DNA from: Glycine soja
Taxonomy: Eukaryota > Streptophyta > Magnoliopsida > Fabales > Fabaceae
Reading direction: 5' to 3'
Assembly: GCF_004193775.1 (NCBI RefSeq)
Contig: NC_041011.1
Location: 10,877,656-10,941,655, forward strand
Length of the DNA: 64,000 nucleotides
Positions 58,001 to 64,000 of this stretch are shown piece by piece. The notes below the pieces were generated by a model. That model was not told where the DNA came from, made no database searches, and saw only the letters and a list, made by a program, of their open reading frames with translations. A program made the translations under genes and the position numbers. Position 1 is the first letter of the stretch. Every line of letters starts with the position of its first letter.

Positions 58001-58171
58001 AATTTATCAGCATATTTTTTTCATATTTTTGTTAATTTTCATTTCAAATTAATAGGTACTTAATAATCAATTTTAAATATTTTGTTAGGATATAAAAATA
58101 ATCATAATTTTCAAATTAATAAGCATTTCTTTTAGGATATGGAAATAATCATAACTTAGACGATGAGTTAT
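46056..58171. repeat. Satellite array inside the Helitron: 17 units of ~647 bp plus ~295-bp monomers
   Basis: ATGTTAGGATATAGAAATAA (or one-base variants) marks unit positions near 46234, 46881, 47528, 48175, 48822, 49469, 50113, 50761, 51399, 52042, 52689, 53336, 53983, 54630, 55277, 55921 and 56569: spacing 638-648, mostly 647. Each unit consists of two diverged halves with shared blocks (TTAACAATCAATTTTA, AATTAATAAGCATA, TTAGGATATGGAAATAATCA). From about 57030 the array decays into ~165-bp and ~295-bp relatives, so the 647-bp unit probably arose as a dimer. An 82-codon frame recurs in 11 units, but the period is not a multiple of three and nothing suggests translation. Confidence 0.97.
50853..51755. 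other. Cluster of single-base deletions in the array (suspected sequence error)
   Basis: Compared with sister units this stretch lacks single bases inside short runs at about 50853, 50936, 50942, 51026, 51032, 51104, 51124, 51149, 51194, 51491, 51500, 51690 and 51750 (for example TAGGTACTTAAC reads TAGTACTTAC). Substitutions are no more common than elsewhere. A deletion-only, homopolymer-biased pattern is typical of unpolished long reads. Confidence 0.5.
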
Positions 58172-59318
58172 TCTGAACTGAGTGAATTCGAAGGATTTTC
58201 GTGATATGCTCACATTTGCATCCTCTCCATCTTCCATTTTCGTTCCTCTCCATTCATTATACTGATCAATAATAAATATGGATGATGGACGAAAACCGAA
58301 AAAGGTTAGCGCTTAATATACTAAGTAGATTATTAGAGTATATATATGGATTAATAGATTAAATATTTGCTGAGGTGCAAAAGATTATCATGGGAAATGA
58401 AAAATATTATCATTATATGATCAACAATAAATATGGATGACCCACAGGACAAATATATTACTTTCCATGTTGACGTCATGGGACCTCTCATACATTTTTT
58501 TTATAATTGTTTGTTCGTGAATATATAGAAAAGATTATCATTATACCGATAAGCAATAAATATGGATGAAGAACGGAAACCGTAAAAGGTTAGCACTTAA
58601 TATACTAAGTAGATTATTAAAGTATATATATGGATTAATAGACTAAATGTTTGCTAAGGTGCAAAAGATTATCATGGGAAGTGAAAAAGATAATCATTAT
58701 ATGATCAACAATAAATATGGATGACCCACGGGACAAACATATTACTTTCCATGTTGACGTCATGGGACCTCTCATACATTTTTTTTATAATTGTTTGTTC
58801 GTGAATATATGGAAAAGATTATCATTATACTGATCAACAATAAAGGGACCTCTCATAAGTTTTTCTTTTTATTATAATTGTTTGTTCGTGAATATATGAA
58901 AAAAATATCATTATACTGATCAACAATAAATATGGATGAGGAACAGAAACCGTAAAAGGTTAGCACTTAATATACTAAGTAGATTATTAGAGTATATATA
59001 TGGATTAATAGACTAAATGTTTGCTGAGATACAAAAGATGATCATGGGAAGTGAAAAAGATCATCATTATTGTTCTGATTATTAAATGATCAATAATTGT
59101 ATCCAAAAATCTAATGAACTCATTTATCTCTCTTTATTGTGCAGCCTCTCTTTCATTGCTACATCAACACCATCCAACAATTTACAATAGCATTAGGTTT
59201 GTTTGTATTCTTACTTTATGTTACTTTTTTCTAAACATAGCTCAACATTATTATCATACAAATAAACATCGTTATTGAACTTTGCACATATATTAGTAAT
59301 ATTCAAAAAGGAGTATGA
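58172..59318. repeat. ~287-bp tandem repeats near the Helitron 3' end
   Basis: AATAAATATGGATGA starts units near 58270, 58556 and 58925, with an internally shortened one near 58838. Shared blocks include GGTTAGC(G/A)CTTAATATACT and TTGACGTCATGGGACCTCTC. Subterminal tandem repeats are common in Helitron families. Confidence 0.9.
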
Positions 59319-59347
59319 GCCCAGGCGTCGCACGGGCAAAACTCTAG
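59319..59347 (+). other. Helitron 3' terminus: hairpin and CTAG
   Basis: GCCCAGGCGTCGCACGGGC forms a stem GCCC..GCG/CGC..GGGC with two mismatched pairs, then ten bases ending CTAG. Plant Helitron ends have this layout: a GC-rich hairpin 10-12 nt before CTRR. Confidence 0.9.
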
Positions 59348-59721
59348 TTATTAAGTAAAATCAAGTAAAATTAAGTAAAGTTATTTCTCACGGATTTCTA
59401 GATCTATGCGTCCAAGAGCACGATAGAAAGTTATTATTATATAGACTATATTGATTTAAGAAAAAGAAAAAAGTTATTACATAGAGGTGTTTTAACCTAG
59501 TTTGATGACATCAACATCAAATCAATAACATATGATTCTAAGAATTAACTCGAACTGGTTAGTACACCAAAAATAAAAAAATGGAACTGGTTATAAGTTT
59601 TGTTCCTAATCCATCCGACCAATTAGTTTAATAACACTAGTTAGAACTTAAAACATTCGAACCACACACTTGAATCTTTAATGGACTAATCATACACAGT
59701 CTTTAGGCTGGTACTTGAGGC

Positions 59722-59760
<39 letters not shown>

Positions 59761-60026
59761 GATCACTCTCAAACTATATGGATTAAAAAAGTAAGAATCA
59801 TGAAACTATAGGGATCAAATGAGTAATTTAACCTTATTATTATTATCATTTAAGGAAATGCAGTTTGTATAAAATGTTAAGAATTTAAATTTAAGCAATT
59901 TAACTTTTTTTACAAAACTATTATTTTTTTTTTTGTAGATATCTAGTTCACATCAATCAATTTTATTTTTATGTTTTTTTTTTGGATATTAAATAAATAT
60001 TTAAAATTTTAAAAGAAACAAAAATG

Positions 60027-60768
60027 ATCAATTTTTATCTTTGCAAATTTCTATAATAAAATTAATGTTAAGTAAATATTTTAAAAATGAATAAGTAGAT
60101 AATTCTTTTAATAAAAATTATGTTTTTAAAATTTATAAAATTAAAATAATTAATATTAATATTGTTAAAATAACAACAGAGACTCGTGCAATCCACAGTT
60201 CTAAATCTAACCTGATTGGATGTGGATCAGTCGTTACTCGTTAACGTACGCCTTCAATAAATAGGAAACTATAAAATAAATTTGATCAAATCAATGGAAT
60301 GCTAAAAGATTTTCAACTCGTGTTTTTTTTATTTAATATATATTTATGAATGTATAAGTAGTTTCATAATCAGTAGAGATATTATTATTCATCAAATGTC
60401 CACATCATGTCATATAAAATATTCCATGGATGGAAAACGGGAAAAGTGACCAAATTCAAATTCCATTCGAATTCAACTTTTCATAAACTATAGGATTTAT
60501 AATACGCAAAGTAAAAACGAGAGTATTTATTTGACATTAATTTAAAATAAATTAAATTTATCAGATATTTTTATTAAGTTAAAGATGAATAAAGCTTTTG
60601 CATAAAAAAAAGTTGAATAAAGCTTTACTTTCTAATTATTTTATACAAAAAATATATGGATGATAATTAATGTATAAATCAATGATAATAAATATTTCTA
60701 ATTAGTGTATTTTTTTTTTTACTGAATCTAATTAGTGTACCTAAAAGTAACAATATTGAATGAAAATG
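60027..60768. other. 742-bp segment present in copy B and absent from copy A
   Basis: AAAATG occurs at 60021-60026 and again at 60763-60768. Copy A has a single AAAAATG at 29302-29308. Short direct repeats at both borders suggest a microhomology deletion in copy A rather than a clean transposition into copy B. The segment is AT-rich with no recognised gene. Confidence 0.7.
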
Positions 60769-60919
60769 TATAGTTAAACATTTTCAAATATTAATAAGTA
60801 GTGGTTTTTTTGTGTGAATATATTAGTAAGTAGTGGTGAGCATTACCCAATCCGGTCCATTAACTTTTTTTACATGAAATTGAGAGATGTGCTAAGACCA
60901 ATTGATGGGAGCAATCCTA

Positions 60920-61260
60920 ATTATAGATTGACACTACAACCTTTAATAGCCAAAATAACACATTCCAATATGAAGTGCCTTTGCACAACATGTGCAATAT
61001 AGTCTCCAAGTGTCCTTCTAGGATGTTCTTCTTCTGCCATTTCAGGCTCCTCAAAGATAGGAAGAGTTAAGAGTAATGGCAAGTGTGGTGGAGGTGTAGG
61101 TTGTGGTTGTGGTTGTGTGGTGAAGAAGATGAAGCTTGTCGAGTTCTTTTCTTAGCCCTATTCTCTTTTTGCTTTTGCTTCTTCCTTAAGGCATTGTTTC
61201 TTCTACAAGTTCTTCGAATCTCTTGATCCAAAGGGACTAGATCTTCTTAAGAAACTCTAC
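60920..61260 (-). pseudogene. Athila-type gag N-terminal remnant, copy B
   Basis: Same decayed frame as 29462-29800, including a HPRRTLGDY-equivalent stretch and the same stop, with a handful of substitutions. It carries no additional coding sequence. Confidence 0.4.
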
Positions 61261-61409
61261 CTCACATACATGGAACAAAGCAACTAAAGAACATGTTAGC
61301 AAAGTACTCAAGAGTAATACAAAAACAGAATTTAAAAGCAAAGAATTGAAGAATAACGAATCATTGCATAGAATATGAAATTAGCATAAGTTGCCTAATA
61401 CGAGAAACA

Positions 61410-61429
61410 AGTCCCCGACAACGAAGCCA
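61410..61429 (-). promoter_or_regulatory. Primer binding site, tRNA-Asp type, copy B
   Basis: Identical to the copy A site: TGGCTTCGTTGTCGGGGACT on the minus strand. Confidence 0.75.
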
Positions 61430-61447
61430 GAAAACTTATTACATCAT

Positions 61448-62780
61448 TGACGAATGTACCAATTAGTGTAGTATTTTCAATAGTAAGTAGAAAGATGGTC
61501 ACCTCAAGGACTTGTTTGTACTAAGCTTTTTTGTGTAAACTCAACAACTAAGCAATGGTAATTTCTTGTTTTGAGATAAGGTTGCAATAAATTGAAGTTC
61601 AGCTCTAAAATTAAACTACTTAAAATAAGGTACATTTCACAAAGACAATATATCAAACAGTTGATGTGCAGTAATTGGAAACAACAATTAAACAAACTAC
61701 TTAGGGTTTTTAGTGGTACTTGGCAAACATCTCGATAAAGAATTATTTTTATCTATTTAATGAGAACCATAACAATATCTCAATCCACTCAAGTCTTCTA
61801 ACCTTGATTTCTCGAGTAAAAGAGGCTAAATCACTTAACTCTACTCCTAACTCCTAAGCAAGTTAAGTTAAATGAATTATTTAAGAGAAAGGATTGCCAA
61901 GAGAATAATAAACATTACTTTATCCCCAAATGAGACATTCATTATATAGTATTCTCAAATCTCAGTTTTAAAGCATTTTCTAATGACAATGAAACATACA
62001 AATAAGTGTTTGGGTGATCAAGCCAAGAACAAACATTAAAAGCAGAGAAATAACATTATTATTGAATAATCATTAAATAGATAGTAGACATAGTTACATG
62101 AGATTTGTTAGTACACAAAATCCTCAACTTCAAAGAGATTAACTCCTCATTGTCATGAGAAGCTACCAAAACATACAAGGGAAAGTTAAAAAAAAAATGG
62201 AAGATTGGTGAAGGAAGTAAAAGAGAGTAAGTTCTTGAGTCTCTAACCGCTACACACGCAACCCTAGATTGATATTGAATGTCTCCAATGATGAGTGGAT
62301 CCAAATTCCATGCAGTATCTTTGTTTTGTTGTTTCCTCATTAAAGCACACTAAGTGAATTTTTCATGGGATCACTTTTTTTCTTCTTCCAAAGAGGCTGC
62401 GTCACTCAACGAGCCTTGATGTTGTTGACATGGCTTCTTCAAGAGAAATTTGCTAAGAGAGATAGACTTCTCGCTTAGCCACCAGCTACCACGTGTCTTC
62501 TTCTAATATGGCTTCCTAGTTAAGCTACTTGGCAAACTCATTGAGTGATCAATTTTCACTTCCAAACCCTCAATTTTTTTCCAGGTGCACTAAAATGACT
62601 AAATTACTGTAAAAACATGTAAAAGCTAATAAATTTTCTAAATTTTCACTGTATGAAAATATCTAACTAATTATATATATTCCCTAACTTAAACAAGGAC
62701 AAACTTAGCTACGATTCAAGGAAAAGTGAGATAATTGTTGTGAAATAGATTGCAAATATAGGAATGCACAACCGTTATCA
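61448..62780 (-). mobile_element. Athila-type LTR, copy B (about 1333 bp)
   Basis: Minus-strand start TGATAACGG at 62780 after the polypurine tract; end ...TTCGTCA at 61448. It differs from copy A by scattered substitutions and short indels. Confidence 0.6.
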
Positions 62781-64000
62781 AACTCCCTCAAATTTAAAGC
62801 TTTGCTTGTCCTCAAGAAAAAGTAAAATAAACAAAAATAAGTTAGATTAACGACAAGACTAAGGACTAGGATCAATTACAATTCCCAAAACATAAGCATG
62901 TTCACCAAAACAAAACAAGTTCACACGATTTCAAAATCACACTTGTTATGGTGATTTTGATATATAGAATCATAAAAGAAATGAACTCAAGAGTTCAAGG
63001 GATCAACAAGAATGGCAATTGGCAATGAAAAGATAAAAAAATACAATTCATTTCTCACAAGGATAGTATTTTACTTAAGTACACAAGTGTTTCAGCTGCA
63101 CATGATATTCAATCAATCCATATTGGAATTACACAATCCGAACTTTGCATACCATCTCATTCAATGCAATTGCACACACACAACATGGATCACTAAGGAC
63201 TTTATTAAAGTTGTAATTTGACTAGGCTACAAAGGAAAATTGTTTTTTTATATCCTAGAAATCAAAGCGCCCAAGGGTCTAGGAGAACACTAACTAATTT
63301 CCTTTTCAATTCATGAGACAAACAATTCTAAACACTGTTTCCCAACATTTTATTCACAAATTTAAAATAGCAACAACAACTTGAAATTGTTTTTGAATTT
63401 GATTGATTTTCTACTTCTTTTTAAACATTGTAGCTTTCCCAAATGTGTATGCTTTTGTTTTACAACAATCCCTTGAGCATTACAAAACAAACTCCCCTAA
63501 ATTTGGAACAAATTTGCCTCAAACCATATGATATGATTTTCTATTCCTTAAAGTAAGGTAGATATTTTTTTCCTTTTTAGGCTCAAGGATTCAAGTACAA
63601 ACTCATTTATTGTTTTTGGGTCAAAGGTTAATGCAAGGGAATTCATAATTAAAAAGTTTTTTTTTTTTGCTATAAGTGGCTGAACATTTAAATTAAAAAC
63701 ACACAATGCCTTAATCATATCCACATAATGGATGCACTTAAACAATCTTCAAAGAATCATGCAAAATCGAGTGTGCAAAACCAATGGAAAAATAAAATAC
63801 AAATATATTTTACTTACAATTAATTTAAGTAGTTATGAAGGTACATCCCATTTTGGAGTTTATGTAGAATGACAAAAAAGAGATGGAAAGAAAAAAAAAG
63901 TAAAAGAAAAGAGAGAAAATGACATATGATGAGTGATATATAATTGGAAATATAAAGAGAAATAAGAAGAAAATTCAATGAAAGAAAATAGATAAAAATA
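62781..64000 (-). other. Athila-type polypurine tract and 3' internal region, copy B
   Basis: The polypurine tract (62781-62804; TTTAAATTTGAGGGAG on the minus strand) is followed upstream by the same non-coding sequence as 31356-32548, to the window end. No gene recognised. Confidence 0.4.

Larger units (their letters stand above)
42375..59347 (+). mobile_element. Giant non-autonomous Helitron (16973 bp) carrying satellite DNA
   Basis: Comparison with copy A fixes the insertion: host TGTACA|TTATTAAG (28624-28637) is split between A and T. The insert begins TCATCTAACT and ends CTCTAG followed by host T. It has no target duplication and no terminal inverted repeats. A 19-nt hairpin (59319-59337) ends 10 nt before CTAG. 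These are the Helitron signs. No Rep, helicase or RPA-like gene is recognisable. Contents: three ~358-bp repeats (42782-43850), AT-rich DNA, a satellite array (46056-58171) and three ~287-bp repeats near the 3' end. It must have inserted after the segmental duplication, or been absent from copy A's lineage. Confidence 0.9.
41566..64000. repeat. Segmental duplication, copy B, interrupted by a Helitron
   Basis: 41566-42374 matches 27888-28629 and 59348-64000 matches 28630-32548, in the same orientation. The extra length is due to the Helitron (42375-59347), a 67-bp foldback (42127-42193) and 742 bp at 60027-60768. It runs off the window end. Confidence 0.95.

Noticed and set aside
46056..58171. 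CRISPR-like array
   Set aside because: Unit length is ~647 bp with no short-repeat/unique-spacer structure, and the DNA is plant nuclear.

Overview
The window looks like a repeat-dense stretch of a plant nuclear chromosome, very probably a legume and most likely soybean (Glycine). Evidence: a Sirevirus-lineage Copia element, Tat/Ogre-type and Athila-type Ty3 retrotransposon pieces with a plant tRNA-Asp primer site, an En/Spm (CACTA) element whose TIR starts CACTA, plant L1-type LINEs, a BED/DUF659 hAT transposase and an intact type I MADS-box gene. Introns, TATA boxes, AT-rich spacers and microsatellites all fit a plant. Only one ordinary host gene looks intact (MADS-box, minus strand, 36407-36943). 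Nearly everything else is transposable-element DNA and its debris.

Layout. 1-5465: minus-strand Tat/Ogre-type remains (LTR start, polypurine tract, eight 110-bp tandem units, an ORF1-like pseudogene, a reverse-transcriptase pseudogene, an LTR-like scrap). 5555-5928: a scrap of RNase H-like sequence and a pseudogene of a WrbA/FQR1-type quinone reductase. 5988-26873: a minus-strand hAT transposase gene broken into three pieces by two nested insertions. One is a 6472-bp Sirevirus-like Copia element (6383-12854, 5-bp target duplication CTTTG). The other is a 12205-bp CACTA element (13911-26115, 3-bp target duplication TAA). Removing each insertion with one target duplication restores the hAT reading frame at that site. 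The CACTA element carries hairpin-rich ends, four LINE pieces, a receptor-kinase gene fragment, a promoter-like segment and a decayed multi-exon En/Spm-type gene with a C48-protease-like tail. 26874-37850: AT-rich DNA with MITE-like foldbacks, a Mutator-like inverted-repeat element, Athila remnants and the MADS gene. 37850-41560: a second, internally deleted copy of the 1-5465 block.

27888-32548 and 41566-64000 are two copies of one segmental duplication. The second is interrupted by a 16973-bp insertion (42375-59347) with the marks of a Helitron: 5' TC, 3' CTAG preceded by a short hairpin, and insertion between A and T with no target duplication. The first duplicate preserves the empty site at 28629/28630, so both ends are fixed to the base. 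About 12 kb of this Helitron is a satellite array (17 copies of a ~647-bp unit plus ~295-bp relatives). I see no Rep/helicase gene, so it would be non-autonomous. A very large non-autonomous Helitron made mostly of satellite DNA, with a paralogous empty site 14 kb away, is the most striking thing in the window.

Caveats: all alignments were done by eye; family names rest on recognised motifs, not searches; one part of the satellite (about 50853-51755) carries a cluster of single-base deletions that looks like sequencing or assembly error.
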